Position numbers and translations under genes: made by a program. Shown one piece after another: positions 43,377 through 52,672 of a stretch of 64,000 nt of DNA (position 1 is the first letter of the stretch; the number at the start of each line of letters is the position of its first letter). Source of the stretch: Amycolatopsis pretoriensis (GTDB lineage Bacteria > Actinomycetota > Actinomycetes > Mycobacteriales > Pseudonocardiaceae); the NCBI RefSeq assembly GCF_900107925.1, contig NZ_FNUJ01000002.1, positions 124,001 through 188,000 of the forward strand, in the 5' to 3' direction. The notes under the pieces are model-generated. The model saw only the letters and a list, made by a program, of their open reading frames with translations. It was not told where the DNA came from and did no database searches.

Positions 43377-44210
43377 ATGGCGACGATCGAAGTGAACGGG
43401 ACGGCGTTCGGCTACGACGAAGCGGGAGAGGGGCCCGCGGTCGTCCTGCTGCACGCCGCGGTCGGCGACCGCCGGATGTGGGACGCCCAGTTCACCGCGC
43501 TCGCCGCCACGCACCGGGTGATCCGCTACGATCGCCGCGGCTTCGGCGAAACCGCCGCCCGCCCCGGCGAGTACGCCCACTTCGAGGACCTGCTGGCCCT
43601 GCTCGACGCCCGGGGGATCGAGCGGGCCGCGCTGGTCGGGGCGTCGATGGGCGGGGCGTGCGCGCTGGACGCCGCCCTGGCCGCGCCGGAGCGGATCACC
43701 CGGCTCGCGCTGCTGGGCTCGGGCCTGACCGGGCACACCTGGCCGGACCACATGCAACGGGACATCGCGCGGCTCGCCGCGGAACTGCTCCCCGCCGGGC
43801 GGCTCGAGCGGTACGCCGCCCGCGAGATCGACGTCGACGAGGCCGATGTGCGCGCGATGGCCGAGGCGAACCTCCGCTACATGGTCGCCGGTCCGGAGCG
43901 GGACGTTTCGGTCCTGCCGCCGGAAATGGTCGCGCTGGTGCGGGAGATGTGCGAGCAGGTCTACCGCACCGAATGGACCGCTCCACAGTGGACGGAGACG
44001 ATCCCGGACACGCGGCACCGGCTCGGCGAGATCACGACCCCGGCCCTGGTGGTGATCGGGACGGCGGACGCACCCGGCCTGGTCGAGCTGTCACAGCACC
44101 TTGCGGCGTCGCTGCCGGACGCCGAGCTCGTCGAACTCCCCGCCACCGGCCACCTCCCGGCCATGGAACGGCCGGAGGAGGTCAACACGCTGCTGCGCAA
44201 GATCCTCTGA
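43377..44210 (+). CDS. Alpha/beta hydrolase
   Basis: 277 residues. The nucleophile elbow GASMGG near residue 90 holds the catalytic Ser, and the C-terminal ATGHLPAME holds the His; an oxyanion HAAVGDRR segment follows the first strand. A helical cap occupies 120-210. It resembles 3-oxoadipate enol-lactonase-like hydrolases, but the substrate is uncertain. Confidence 0.8.
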   Translation: MATIEVNGTAFGYDEAGEGPAVVLLHAAVGDRRMWDAQFTALAATHRVIRYDRRGFGETAARPGEYAHFEDLLALLDARGIERAALVGASMGGACALDAALAAPERITRLALLGSGLTGHTWPDHMQRDIARLAAELLPAGRLERYAAREIDVDEADVRAMAEANLRYMVAGPERDVSVLPPEMVALVREMCEQVYRTEWTAPQWTETIPDTRHRLGEITTPALVVIGTADAPGLVELSQHLAASLPDAELVELPATGHLPAMERPEEVNTLLRKIL

Positions 44211-44216
44211 TCCCGC

Positions 44217-44558
44217 TCAGGTGAAGATCTTCTGCACCTGGTCGGAGATCTTCGCGACGAGCTCGGAGAACTGCGCCAGCCCGCCCAGCAGCCCCTTGAT
44301 CTTCTTCCAGCGGCTGCGCACCACCGCGGGCTCGGCGGCTTCGCCCGCGCGCAGGTCATCCGCCAGGTCGGTGAGCGTGTCCTCCAGCACCTCCTGCTTC
44401 GCGAGGTCCTTCCCGCGCACCTCGGCCGTCAATCGCTCGACCAGCTGCAGCAGCGAGGAAACCGTCTCGTCGGCGCCGCCGCCTTCGATGCCGGTCTGGG
44501 TGATCCGGCCCGAGTTGTCGCCGCCGATGCTGACCTTGTTCGTGATCCGGTGTCCCAT
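44217..44558 (-). CDS. Small helical protein with N-terminal amyloid-like motif
   Basis: 113 residues, unassigned. Residues 9-23 read VSIGGDNSGRITQTG, a Gly/Asn motif of the kind used by bacterial amyloid signalling motifs (NLR-associated and BASS types). Residues 28-113 are predicted helical (TVSSLLQLVERLTAEVRG, then SRWKKIKGLLGGLAQFSELV), like the four-helix modules that accompany such motifs. The upstream gene ends with nearly the same motif. Its ATG shares one base with that gene's stop (TGATG), so both are made together. Confidence 0.7.
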   Translation of the reverse strand: MGHRITNKVSIGGDNSGRITQTGIEGGGADETVSSLLQLVERLTAEVRGKDLAKQEVLEDTLTDLADDLRAGEAAEPAVVRSRWKKIKGLLGGLAQFSELVAKISDQVQKIFT

Positions 44559-44664
44559 CAGGCCTCCGTTCCGGCGTTCCGGCCGGTCGTCCTCGGCACG
44601 CGCGGCCGCGGGCCGCGCTGCCCGGTCTGGGTGATCGGGGCGCGGTTGTCGCCGCCGATGCTGA
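44491..44664. repeat. Pair of 43-bp imperfect direct repeats
   Basis: Copy 1 is 44491-44533 and copy 2 is 44622-44664. The first 15 and last 19 bases are identical and only nine central bases differ. They encode the shared glycine-rich motif at the start of one protein and the end of the other. Identity extends over synonymous positions, which suggests duplication or gene conversion. Confidence 0.75.
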
Positions 44665-46225
44665 TGTCGTTGTTGATCACGACCGCCGCCTGCTCCTCGA
44701 ACTTCGCCGTCGAGAACCCGGCGTCGCCGAGCAGCTTGCCGATCGCCGGCAGAAGCCTGCTCCCGATGATCTTCTCGTAGCGCTCGACGTCGACGAGCTG
44801 GAAGTAGTCGGTGAACAGGTTCACCGCCGCGAGCTCGCGCAGGGTGCTGGCGGCGCCGTAGCGCTCCGGGTCGAGCACGCCGGCTTCGCGCTTGGGCTGC
44901 CGGATCCACGACGCCAGGTTCGCGATCCGGCCCGGCAGGCTCGCGGGCAGCTCCAGCCAGGCGAGCAGCCCCTGCCCGAACGGGCGCAGCGACTCCTGCC
45001 GCATCTTGTCCACGACGCGGTACTCGGCGCGGATCGGCGGCAGCATGAACGGCGTCCACTCGACGTACAGCGTCGTGTCGTCGACGGCCACGTGCAGGAA
45101 CGTCGTGAGCACCAGGTCCCGGTCCCAGGTCTCGACCTGGAAGCACAGGTAGTAGCGCGCCCACTCCCGCGGCTCGCGCCGGATCCGCTCGACGTCGGCC
45201 TCGGTCAGCCGGGTGTGCGGCGGGTACTCGATGTCCGGCAGGTAGGCCGCGGCTTCGGCGTCGGTGAGGTGGTCGATGAGCTCGGCGGCGGGGGTGAACA
45301 CCGCGTCGGTCACGGTCAGCCCGCCCAGCCGCCGGTCCGGCGACAGCGCGGCCGACTGCCGCAGGTCCGCGATCGCACCGCGGATCTCCTCGTACAGCGT
45401 CTCGGTGGTCAGCTCCCGCCGGGTCTCCGGGTCGCTCTCGTCGTCGTCGAGCCGCTCCAGCGGGATCGCCATCGACCACGCGTCGCGCCGGAAGCCTGCG
45501 CCCACGAACGGTTTGTAGCCGCGGTACACCACCAGTGGCGCACCGGGCACCCCGGCGAACTCGTCACCCCGCTGGTAGCGGCCGAGCTGCCCGCGGAAGT
45601 CTTCGGTGAAGATCCCCTGCAGGCTGCCGGTGTCGGGGGCCGGCGGCGCGAAGCGCTTGAAGCGCGTGGTCAGCAGGTTCCACAGCGACCAGCGCTCGAA
45701 GGTGACAACCATGAGCACGATCACGGCCAGCACGACGCCGATGACGACCCGGGCGGTGTCGTCGCCCGGCGTGTCGCCGAATTCGACGTCTTCGGCGTAG
45801 CGCGACGAATACGACCGGCCGGAAGCGAAGATCTCGTCCGAGTAGAGCAGCAGCAGCCACGCGACCACGGCCGCGGCGAGGAGCAACGCGATCGTCCGGG
45901 GGTTGAACACCCGCTCGTTCGCGGTCGCGTTCTTCCCGCTCCGGGCCACCAGGAGGATGACCGACAGCACGATCCAGCCGTACAGCAGCGGGTTGTCCCA
46001 CGAGAGCCCGATGACGACGGCCATGAGCCCCACCAGCAGGCCGTCGTAGTTCTTGCGGCGCGCCCGCGCGCGGACCGCTTCGGTGAGCACGCGGCCCGCG
46101 TCGAGGCCCGGTGACGGCGGGACCGGCCGGGTCGGCTCGACGAGGAACTCGGTGATCGCTTCGGTGCTGTAGCGGGGATCGAGGTAGGAAGCCGCGCAGA
46201 GATAACGCGTGGTGTCGTCGGACAT
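44558..46225 (-). CDS. Four-helix membrane protein ending in the shared amyloid-like motif
   Basis: 555 residues, no known family recognised. Four hydrophobic helices lie in the first 200 residues (GLLVGLMAVVIGLSW, YGWIVLSVILLVA, ALLLAAAVVAWLLLLY, VVIGVVLAVIVLMVVTF). A cytoplasmic-type domain of about 310 residues follows, with a conserved-looking VVYRGYKPFVGAGF. Residues 521-535 read ISIGGDNRAPITQTG, matching the N-terminus of the downstream 113-residue protein. A basic tail of 20 residues closes it. The plan suggests a membrane sensor that nucleates its small partner. Confidence 0.7.
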   Translation of the reverse strand: MSDDTTRYLCAASYLDPRYSTEAITEFLVEPTRPVPPSPGLDAGRVLTEAVRARARRKNYDGLLVGLMAVVIGLSWDNPLLYGWIVLSVILLVARSGKNATANERVFNPRTIALLLAAAVVAWLLLLYSDEIFASGRSYSSRYAEDVEFGDTPGDDTARVVIGVVLAVIVLMVVTFERWSLWNLLTTRFKRFAPPAPDTGSLQGIFTEDFRGQLGRYQRGDEFAGVPGAPLVVYRGYKPFVGAGFRRDAWSMAIPLERLDDDESDPETRRELTTETLYEEIRGAIADLRQSAALSPDRRLGGLTVTDAVFTPAAELIDHLTDAEAAAYLPDIEYPPHTRLTEADVERIRREPREWARYYLCFQVETWDRDLVLTTFLHVAVDDTTLYVEWTPFMLPPIRAEYRVVDKMRQESLRPFGQGLLAWLELPASLPGRIANLASWIRQPKREAGVLDPERYGAASTLRELAAVNLFTDYFQLVDVERYEKIIGSRLLPAIGKLLGDAGFSTAKFEEQAAVVINNDISIGGDNRAPITQTGQRGPRPRVPRTTGRNAGTEA

Positions 46226-46337
46226 GCTGCCCCCTCGGCTCGGCCGCCCTGCAATTTGCGGACCGTAGCATGCAGCCGCGAGGACCGGCACCGCAATTCC
46301 GGGCGAAACCGGCACGCCATTTCCGCGGTGGAAACGG

Positions 46338-46604
46338 TCAGGAAAGCAGCTCCGCCGTCAGTTCGCCCCGGCTCCGCGCGCCCACCTTCCCGAACACCGA
46401 CTTGAGGTGGTCCTGCACCGTGTGGGCCGAGATGCCGAGCCGGTCCGCGATGTCCACTGTGGACCGGCCGGCCAGCACCTCGCGGCAGACGTCGCGCTCC
46501 CGGGCGGTCAGGCCGTAGGCCGCCAGCCGCACGCTCAGCAGCTCGGCCCCCGACGCGCGGCGCGGGCCGAGGCGGCGCCCTCGCGCAGGCGGTACCCCCG
46601 GTGG
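46338..46604 (-). pseudogene. LuxR-family regulator remnant
   Basis: An open stretch encodes only the C-terminal LuxR helix-turn-helix: YGLTARERDVCREVLAG, then DIADRLGISAHTVQDHLKSV and a GARSRGEL ending. Relatives carry this domain after a GAF-type sensor of 250 residues or more. Here an in-frame stop near 46605 lies only about 20 residues before the domain, and no sensor sequence precedes it. A GTG at 46532 could still yield a 64-residue free HTH protein, so a mini-regulator is the alternative. Confidence 0.6.
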
Positions 46605-46626
46605 TCACCCTGGTCGCGGCGCTCTT

Positions 46627-47043
46627 CTAGCCCAGCAGCTCTTCACTCCAGGCCCGAATGGCCGCCGCCTGGCCGGGGGTGAGCCGGTCGAGAACGAGAC
46701 GGCGGATGTTGGCGCCGTGGGCCCGGACCGCGCTCTCCGCCGTGCGGCGGCCTTCGGCGGTCAGCTCCACTCCGGTGCGCCGGCCGGTGGCGCCGTCCTC
46801 GATGCGCGCCACCAGGCCGCGGTTCTCCATCCGCGTCAGCAGGTGCGCGACGCGGCTCTTCTCCCAGTCGAGCGCGTCGGCGAGCTCGCCGACGCGCATC
46901 GGCCGCTCCAGTGTCATCAGCACGCTGAACTCGGCCTTCGAGATGCCGCAGTCGCGCTGCAGGCCGCGGTCGAGCTCGCGGGCGAGCCGCCGCTGGGCGC
47001 GCATCCAGGTGTCCCAGAACTCCCACTCCGCCGGCTCCAGCAT
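46627..47043 (-). CDS. MarR-family regulator
   Basis: 138 residues with winged-helix core RVGELADALDWEKSRVAHLL and wing GATGRRTGVELTAEGRR. It is divergent from an amidohydrolase gene across only 45 bp that contain a perfect 20-bp palindrome. TAGGCT six bases before the ATG suggests a leaderless mRNA. It probably represses itself and the amidohydrolase. Confidence 0.87.
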   Translation of the reverse strand: MLEPAEWEFWDTWMRAQRRLARELDRGLQRDCGISKAEFSVLMTLERPMRVGELADALDWEKSRVAHLLTRMENRGLVARIEDGATGRRTGVELTAEGRRTAESAVRAHGANIRRLVLDRLTPGQAAAIRAWSEELLG

Positions 47044-47056
47044 GGGAGTAGCCTAC

Positions 47057-47076
47057 AGAGTTGACGCGTCAACTCT
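47057..47076. promoter_or_regulatory. Perfect 20-bp palindrome, MarR operator
   Basis: AGAGTTGACGCGTCAACTCT is symmetrical over all 20 bases and lies in the middle of the 45-bp divergent gap. It abuts the amidohydrolase ribosome-binding site (GGAGG at 47078) and the -10 region of the MarR gene. One dimer bound there could shut both directions. Confidence 0.75.
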
Positions 47077-47088
47077 TGGAGGACACCG

Positions 47089-48342
47089 ATGAAGACACTG
47101 CTGCGCGGCGGCATGGTGGTCAGCATGGATCCGGCGCTCGGGGACCTTCCCCGCGGCGACGTGCTCATCGAGGACGGCCGGATCGCCGCCATCGGCACCG
47201 CGCTCGACGCCGACGCCGACGCCGAGGTCGTCGACACCACGGGCAAGATCGTGCTGCCCGGGTTCGTCGACACGCACCGGCACACCTGGCAGACGGCGTT
47301 CCGCGGCCTCGGCGCGGACTGGACGTTCGACCAGTACCGCGTCGCCGCGCACGGCACGCTCAAACCGCACTACCGGCCCGAAGACGTCTACCTGGGCAAC
47401 CTCCTCGGCCGCCTCGAAGCCCTGAACTCCGGCGTCACGACCGTGCTCGACTGGTTCCACTGCGCCCTCCACCCGGAGAACGCCGACGCCGCGATCGCCG
47501 GGCTGCGGGACGCACCCGGCCACTCGATCTTCTGCTACGGCGCCGACGGGCCGGACGTCGAGCCGGAGATCAGGCGGGTACGGAAACTGCTGCCGGGCGA
47601 CGACATGGCACTCGGCCTGCGCGGCCCGGTGGTGTCCACAATGGACGAGACCGCCGCCGATGTCGCACTGGCGCGGGAACTCGGGCTCGCCGTGAGCACG
47701 CACGTCCACGGCACCGGCGGGTGGCCCCACGGTGACCGCCCGATCGAGGGCATGCGCGCGCGGGGCCTGCTCGACGAACGCACGACCATCGTGCACGGCA
47801 ACGGCCTCTCCGACGACCAGCTGGCGATGCTCGCCGACGCCGGTTCCTCGGTGTCGGTCAGCCCGGACGTCGAGCTGAAGATGGGCTTCGAGCCGCTGAT
47901 CACCGGCCGGGCGCTGGCCGCCGGGCTGCGTCCGTCGCTGTCGGTCGACGACTGCCTGTCCGCCGGTGGTGACCTGTTCGGCGCCATGCGCACGGCACTG
48001 GCCGCCGAACGCGGCGGCGTCACGGCTCGCGACGTCCTCGAGTTCGCCACGGTGAACGGCGCTCGGGCCTGCGGGCGCGACACCGGGAGTCTCACGCCCG
48101 GCAAGACCGCCGACCTGGTCCTGCTGGACGCCGAGGACCTCTCGGTCTTCCCCGTCGCCGACCCGGTTCGCACCATCGTCAGCGCCGGTCATCCCGGGCT
48201 GGTGGACAGCGTGTACGTCGCCGGGAAAGCCGTCAAACGGGACGGGCGCCTGCTCGACGTCGACCTGCCGCCGTTGCGCGCGCGGCTCCTGGAGTCCCGC
48301 GAGCGGATCGCCGCGGCCGCCGGCGTCTCCTGGACTCCCTAG
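47089..48342 (+). CDS. Amidohydrolase (cytosine deaminase/TrzN-like)
   Basis: 417 residues of the metal-dependent amidohydrolase barrel. Metal ligands: HxH in DTHRHTW (about residues 62-64), His in STHVHG near 204, His in VHGNG near 234 and Asp in [10 protein letters not shown] near 288. The fold acts in deamination or dechlorination of heterocycles (8-oxoguanine, triazines, SAH). It is under the divergent MarR gene. It ends 4 bp inside the convergent rel stop. Confidence 0.85.
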   Translation: MKTLLRGGMVVSMDPALGDLPRGDVLIEDGRIAAIGTALDADADAEVVDTTGKIVLPGFVDTHRHTWQTAFRGLGADWTFDQYRVAAHGTLKPHYRPEDVYLGNLLGRLEALNSGVTTVLDWFHCALHPENADAAIAGLRDAPGHSIFCYGADGPDVEPEIRRVRKLLPGDDMALGLRGPVVSTMDETAADVALARELGLAVSTHVHGTGGWPHGDRPIEGMRARGLLDERTTIVHGNGLSDDQLAMLADAGSSVSVSPDVELKMGFEPLITGRALAAGLRPSLSVDDCLSAGGDLFGAMRTALAAERGGVTARDVLEFATVNGARACGRDTGSLTPGKTADLVLLDAEDLSVFPVADPVRTIVSAGHPGLVDSVYVAGKAVKRDGRLLDVDLPPLRARLLESRERIAAAAGVSWTP

Positions 48343-50687
48343 GACGCCGACGTCACGCGGTAGACGTCGTAGACGCCTTCCACGCCGCGGACCACCTTCA
48401 GGACGTGGCCGAGGTGCTTGGGGTCGCCCATCTCGAACGAGAAGCGGCTGACCGCGACCCGGTCGCGGGACGTCGTCACCGACGCCGAGAGGATGTTGAC
48501 CTTCTCGTCGGCCAGCACCTTGGTCACGTCCGACAGGAGACGGTGCCGGTCGAGCGCCTCGACCTGGATGGCCACCAGGAACACCGAAGACGCCGAGGGC
48601 GCCCATTCGACCTCGACCAGCCGCTCGGGCTGGGACTGCAGGTCGCCGGCGTTCGTGCAGTCGGTGCGGTGCACCGAAACGCCGCCGCCGCGGGTCACGA
48701 AGCCGAGGATCTCGTCGCCCGGCACCGGGGTGCAGCAGCGGGCGAGCTTCGCCCAGACGTCGCTGGCGCCCTTGACGACCACGCCGACGTCGTTGGAGCC
48801 GCGGCGCCGGGTGACGGTGGACGGCGTCGCGCGTTCGGCGAGCTCCTCCTCCGCCGCGTCGACCCCGCCGATGAGGGCGACCAGGCGCTGCACGACGTGC
48901 TTCGCGCTGGTGTGGCCCTCGCCGACCGCCGCGTAGAGCGACGAGATGTCGGCGTGGCGCAGCTCGGTGGCGACGGCGCCCATCGACTCCGCGGAGACCA
49001 GCCGCTGGATCGGCAGGCCGACCTTGCGGATCTCCTTGGTGATGGCTTCCTTGCCGCCTTCGATCGCCTCGTCGCGGCGTTCCTTGGCGAACCACTGCCG
49101 GATCTTGGCGCGGGCCTTGGGCGAGCCGGCGAACTGCAGCCAGTCGCGCGACGGCCCGGCGTTCTCCGCCTTCGACGTGAAGATCTCGACGACTTCGCCG
49201 TTTTCCAGCTTGCGTTCGAGCGCGACCAGGCGGCCGTTGACGCGGGCGCCGATGCAGCGGTGGCCGACCTCGGTGTGCACGGCGTAGGCGAAGTCCACCG
49301 GCGTCGAGTCCACGGGCAGCGTGATGACGTCGCCCTTCGGCGTGAAGACGAAGATCTCGCGCGAGGCCAGCTCGTAGCGCAGCGACTCGAGGAAGTCGCC
49401 CGGGTCCGCCGCTTCCCGCTGCCAGTCGAGGAGCTGGCGCATCCACGCCATCTCGTCGACGTCCATGGCGTTGCCGTTGTGCGTGCCCTTGGTTTCCTTG
49501 TAGCGCCAGTGCGCGGCGATGCCGTACTCGGCGGTGCGGTGCATCTCGTAGGTGCGGATCTGCACCTCGAGGGGCTTGCCGTCCGGGCCGATCACCGTCG
49601 TGTGCAGCGACTGGTAGACGCCGAAGCGAGGTTGCGCGATGTAGTCCTTGAACCGGCCGGGGACCGGCTGCCAGAGCGCGTGCACGACACTCATGGCGGC
49701 GTAGCAGTCGCGGACGTCCTCGACGAGGATCCGGACGCCGACGAGGTCGTGGATGTCGTCCAGGTCGCGGCCGCGGACGATCATCTTCTGGTGGATCGAG
49801 TAGTAGTGCTTCGGCCGGCCTTCGACCTTCGCGGTGATCCGCGACGACACGAGGTTGCTGGTCAGGTCGGTGATGACCGACCGCAGATAGATGTCGCGCG
49901 AGGGCGCGCGGTCGGCGACCAGGCGCACGATCTCGTCGTACTTCTTGGGCTGCAGGATGGCGAACGCGAGGTCTTCGAGCTCCCACTTGACCGTGGCCAT
50001 GCCGAGCCGGTGCGCGAGCGGGGCGAGCACTTCGAGCGTTTCGCGGGCCTTGCGGGCCTGCTTCTCCGGCGGCAGGAAGCGCATGGTGCGCATGTTGTGC
50101 AGCCGGTCGGCGAGCTTGATGACCAGGACGCGGGGGTCCTTGGCCATCGCGATGACCATCTTGCGGATGGTTTCGGCCTCGGCGGACGTGCCGAGCTTGA
50201 CCTTGTCGAGCTTCGTGACGCCGTCGACGAGCTCGGCGACCTTTTCGCCGAAGTCGGCCTTCAGGCTCTCGACGGCGTAGCCGGTGTCCTCGACCGTGTC
50301 GTGCAGCAGGGCCGCGACGAGGGTCGTGGTGTCCATGCCCAGCTCGGCGAGGATGGTCGCGACGGCGAGCGGGTGGGTGATGTAGGGGTCGCCGGACTTG
50401 CGCCGCTGGTTCCGGTGCAGTTCCTCGGCGACGTCGTAGGCGCGCTGCAGCAGCCCGAGGTCCGCGTTGGGGTGGAGCTCGCGGTGGATGACGGCCAGCG
50501 GTTCGAGGACCTGCTTGACCGGGGCGGCGCGCTGCGCGGTGATCCGCCGGGCGAGACGCGCCCGGACCCGCCGGGTCGCGGACGGGTTCGGCGCCGCACC
50601 GTTCGGCCTCGGCGGCTGGGCCGCCGCCTGCCCGTTCTGCTGGGCGCCCTCTTTCGGGGGCACCGCGGCGTCGAGCTCCTGGCTCAC
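48339..50687 (-). CDS. rel: Bifunctional (p)ppGpp synthetase/hydrolase Rel
   Basis: 782 residues. HD hydrolase domain with HDTVEDT near 129; synthetase domain with [24 protein letters not shown] and [15 protein letters not shown] near 430-490; zinc-finger/helical region with [12 protein letters not shown] domain at the C-terminus. The protein makes and breaks the stringent alarmone on the ribosome. GTG follows AGGAGG by six bases. It is divided from ppiB by a 10-kb insert-like stretch compared with mycobacteria. Confidence 0.97.
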   Translation of the reverse strand: MSQELDAAVPPKEGAQQNGQAAAQPPRPNGAAPNPSATRRVRARLARRITAQRAAPVKQVLEPLAVIHRELHPNADLGLLQRAYDVAEELHRNQRRKSGDPYITHPLAVATILAELGMDTTTLVAALLHDTVEDTGYAVESLKADFGEKVAELVDGVTKLDKVKLGTSAEAETIRKMVIAMAKDPRVLVIKLADRLHNMRTMRFLPPEKQARKARETLEVLAPLAHRLGMATVKWELEDLAFAILQPKKYDEIVRLVADRAPSRDIYLRSVITDLTSNLVSSRITAKVEGRPKHYYSIHQKMIVRGRDLDDIHDLVGVRILVEDVRDCYAAMSVVHALWQPVPGRFKDYIAQPRFGVYQSLHTTVIGPDGKPLEVQIRTYEMHRTAEYGIAAHWRYKETKGTHNGNAMDVDEMAWMRQLLDWQREAADPGDFLESLRYELASREIFVFTPKGDVITLPVDSTPVDFAYAVHTEVGHRCIGARVNGRLVALERKLENGEVVEIFTSKAENAGPSRDWLQFAGSPKARAKIRQWFAKERRDEAIEGGKEAITKEIRKVGLPIQRLVSAESMGAVATELRHADISSLYAAVGEGHTSAKHVVQRLVALIGGVDAAEEELAERATPSTVTRRRGSNDVGVVVKGASDVWAKLARCCTPVPGDEILGFVTRGGGVSVHRTDCTNAGDLQSQPERLVEVEWAPSASSVFLVAIQVEALDRHRLLSDVTKVLADEKVNILSASVTTSRDRVAVSRFSFEMGDPKHLGHVLKVVRGVEGVYDVYRVTSAS

Positions 50688-50866
50688 CCGCACCTCCTGC
50701 TGCTCGTGCGGCCGTTCGAACCACCAGGGTAGCCGTTGCGCCTCGCGGCCCTCTCGGGTGCGCCCGTTCAGGGGGATGCCGAGCCGCGGACCAGCGGATT
50801 CAGTGCATCGCCCGGCGTGGCGAAGCTCACCGGCCGCCGTCGCCGCCGAAACCGCCGCGCCGAACG

Positions 50867-50917
50867 CCCTGAGGGGCACCTTCATGGCTCTCAAGGCCAC
50901 GAAAGTGCCCCTCAGGG
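50867..50917. repeat. Extragenic palindrome between rel and apt
   Basis: CCCTGAGGGGCAC (50867-50879) pairs perfectly with GTGCCCCTCAGGG (50905-50917), and an imperfect inner stem extends it. It lies 5 bp from the apt stop and 180 bp before rel. It may act as terminator or RNA-processing signal, and is of the same kind as the palindromes at 15725 and 60133-60388. Confidence 0.65.
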
Positions 50918-50921
50918 AACG

Positions 50922-51440
50922 TCAGCAGGTCTGCAGAGCGTGGACCTCCCGGCCGCCGAGGACCTCCCGGCCACCCAGCGCGCCCAGTTCCAGGACCACC
51001 GACACGCCGTCGACCACGGCTCCCGCGTCCTCCAGGAGCTTGCCCGTCGCCGCGACCGTGCCACCCGTCGCCAGGACGTCGTCCAGGATCGCGATGCGCT
51101 GGCCGGGCCGGACCACGCCGGCGGGCAGCTCGACCGTCGCCGTGCCGTACTCCAGCGCGTAGTCCACCCGGCCCGCCACCTGGGGCAGCTTGCCCGGTTT
51201 GCGGATCAGCACCACGCCGAGGCCGCGGGCGTACCCGACGGCCGCGGCGAGGAGGAACCCACGGGCTTCGACACCCGCGAGCGCCTCGACACCGGGCATC
51301 AGCGTCTCCGCCAGCGCGTCGGTCACCGCCTTGAACGCACCCGCGTCCGCGAAGAGCGGGCTCAGGTCGCGGAACAGCACGCCGGGCTCGGGGAAGTCCG
51401 GCACCTCGGCGATCAGGCCGAGGGCGTCGGGCAGCTCCAC
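50922..51440 (-). CDS. apt: Adenine phosphoribosyltransferase
   Basis: 172 residues, the family length. It salvages adenine to AMP with PRPP. The PRPP loop is ILDDVLATGGTVAA near residue 120 and GVEARGFLLAAAV is the substrate site. The GTG begins one base after the secF stop, so the two are one operon. Confidence 0.95.
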   Translation of the reverse strand: MELPDALGLIAEVPDFPEPGVLFRDLSPLFADAGAFKAVTDALAETLMPGVEALAGVEARGFLLAAAVGYARGLGVVLIRKPGKLPQVAGRVDYALEYGTATVELPAGVVRPGQRIAILDDVLATGGTVAATGKLLEDAGAVVDGVSVVLELGALGGREVLGGREVHALQTC

Positions 51441-51441
51441 G

Positions 51442-52671
51442 TCAGCGCTTCCGCTTCCCGGCCGGCTTGCCCTGCGGACGCTGCTTCTGGATCCGGGCCG
51501 GGACGCTGGCCGCGGCCGCGTACGCCCTCTCCTTGCGCAGTTCCTTGGCCAAGGCGTCGTCGTCGCCGGCGTCGAAGTCCTCTTCACCCGCGGCCTTGCG
51601 CTCCTGGCTGACGCGGCGCTGGCGGACCCGCTCGGCCTGCTGCGCGTACTTCGGGTCGCGCATCTTGAAGTCGACCAGCAGCGGTGTGGCCAGCGCGACC
51701 GACGACAGGACGCCGACCAACGTACCCGTGAGCTGCACCAGCGCCAGGTCCTGCAACGTGCCCGAGCCGAGCAGCACGTACCCGACGATCAGCAGGCCCA
51801 GGATCGGCAGCAGCGCGATGAACGCCGTGTTGAACGACCGCATCAGGGTCTGGTTGAGCGCCAGGTTGGCGGCCTCGCCGTAGGTGCGGCGGGTCAGCCC
51901 GAGCAGGCCGCGCGTGTTCTCGCGGACCTTGTCGAACACCACCACCGTGTCGTACAGCGAGAACCCGAGGATCGTCAGCAGGCCGATCACCGTCGCCGGG
52001 GTGACCTCGAAGCCGATCAGCGAGTACACGCCGGCCGTGACGAGGATGTCGTGCAGCAGCGAGACGAGCGCCGCCGCGGCCATCCGCAGGTCGAAGTAGA
52101 TCGCCAGGAAGATGACCACCGCGACGAGGAACACGCCGAGCGCGATCAGCGCCTTCTGCGAGATCTCCCCGCCCCAGGACGCGCTCACCGCGCTGTCGCT
52201 GATCGCCTGCACGCTGGGCTGGCCGTTGCTGCCCTTGGGCCCCAGGTCCTGGAACAGGCCCTGCTTGACCTTCGCGACGTCGGCCGCGTTCAGCGTGTCG
52301 GTGCGGATCTGGATGGTCGACGCCGCACCGCTGCCGACCTTCTGCGCCTCGGCCGCGGGGCGGCCGAGGGCCTTCTCGAACGAGTCCTTCGCCTGCTGCT
52401 CGCTGATCACGCCGTGCGTGCCGTCGGCCGGCATCTGGATCTGCGTGCCGCCCTCGAACTCGATGCCGAGGTTGAAGCCGCGGATGATCATCGACGCGAG
52501 GCACACCAGCACCAGCGCGCCGAAGAAGACGTACCAGCGCTTGCGCTTGCCGACGACGTCGAACGCGCCCGTGCCGACGTAGAGCCGGTGGAAGACGCTT
52601 TCCTTCTTGCCGGGCTTCGCCGCGACCTTGGCGTCGCCGTCGGCGTCCGTGCCCAGTTCTTCGACCCCCAC
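51442..52671 (-). CDS. secF: Protein-export membrane protein SecF
   Basis: 409 residues with six helices. The first periplasmic loop follows NLGIEFEGGTQI, and the VYSLIGFEVTPATVIGLLTILGFSLYDTVVVFD motif-containing helices 4-5 carry the conserved Asp used for proton-driven pulling. A charged 70-residue C-terminal tail (ERKAAGEEDFDAGDDD) is longer than in E. coli. The GTG is one base after the secD stop. Confidence 0.95.
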   Translation of the reverse strand: MGVEELGTDADGDAKVAAKPGKKESVFHRLYVGTGAFDVVGKRKRWYVFFGALVLVCLASMIIRGFNLGIEFEGGTQIQMPADGTHGVISEQQAKDSFEKALGRPAAEAQKVGSGAASTIQIRTDTLNAADVAKVKQGLFQDLGPKGSNGQPSVQAISDSAVSASWGGEISQKALIALGVFLVAVVIFLAIYFDLRMAAAALVSLLHDILVTAGVYSLIGFEVTPATVIGLLTILGFSLYDTVVVFDKVRENTRGLLGLTRRTYGEAANLALNQTLMRSFNTAFIALLPILGLLIVGYVLLGSGTLQDLALVQLTGTLVGVLSSVALATPLLVDFKMRDPKYAQQAERVRQRRVSQERKAAGEEDFDAGDDDALAKELRKERAYAAAASVPARIQKQRPQGKPAGKRKR

Positions 52672-52672
52672 G

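Noticed and set aside
44217..44558. Phage holin or antitoxin reading of the 113-residue gene
   Set aside because: No transmembrane segment and no toxin partner; the shared motif with the upstream gene is a better explanation.
38389..48338. Prophage or integrative element
   Set aside because: No integrase, terminase, capsid or att-like repeat could be found; only gene order suggests insertion.
47053..50724. A long minus-strand frame spanning rel and the amidohydrolase gene
   Set aside because: Arg/Pro-rich translation out of frame with Rel; no domain; a shadow of the GC-rich coding sequence.
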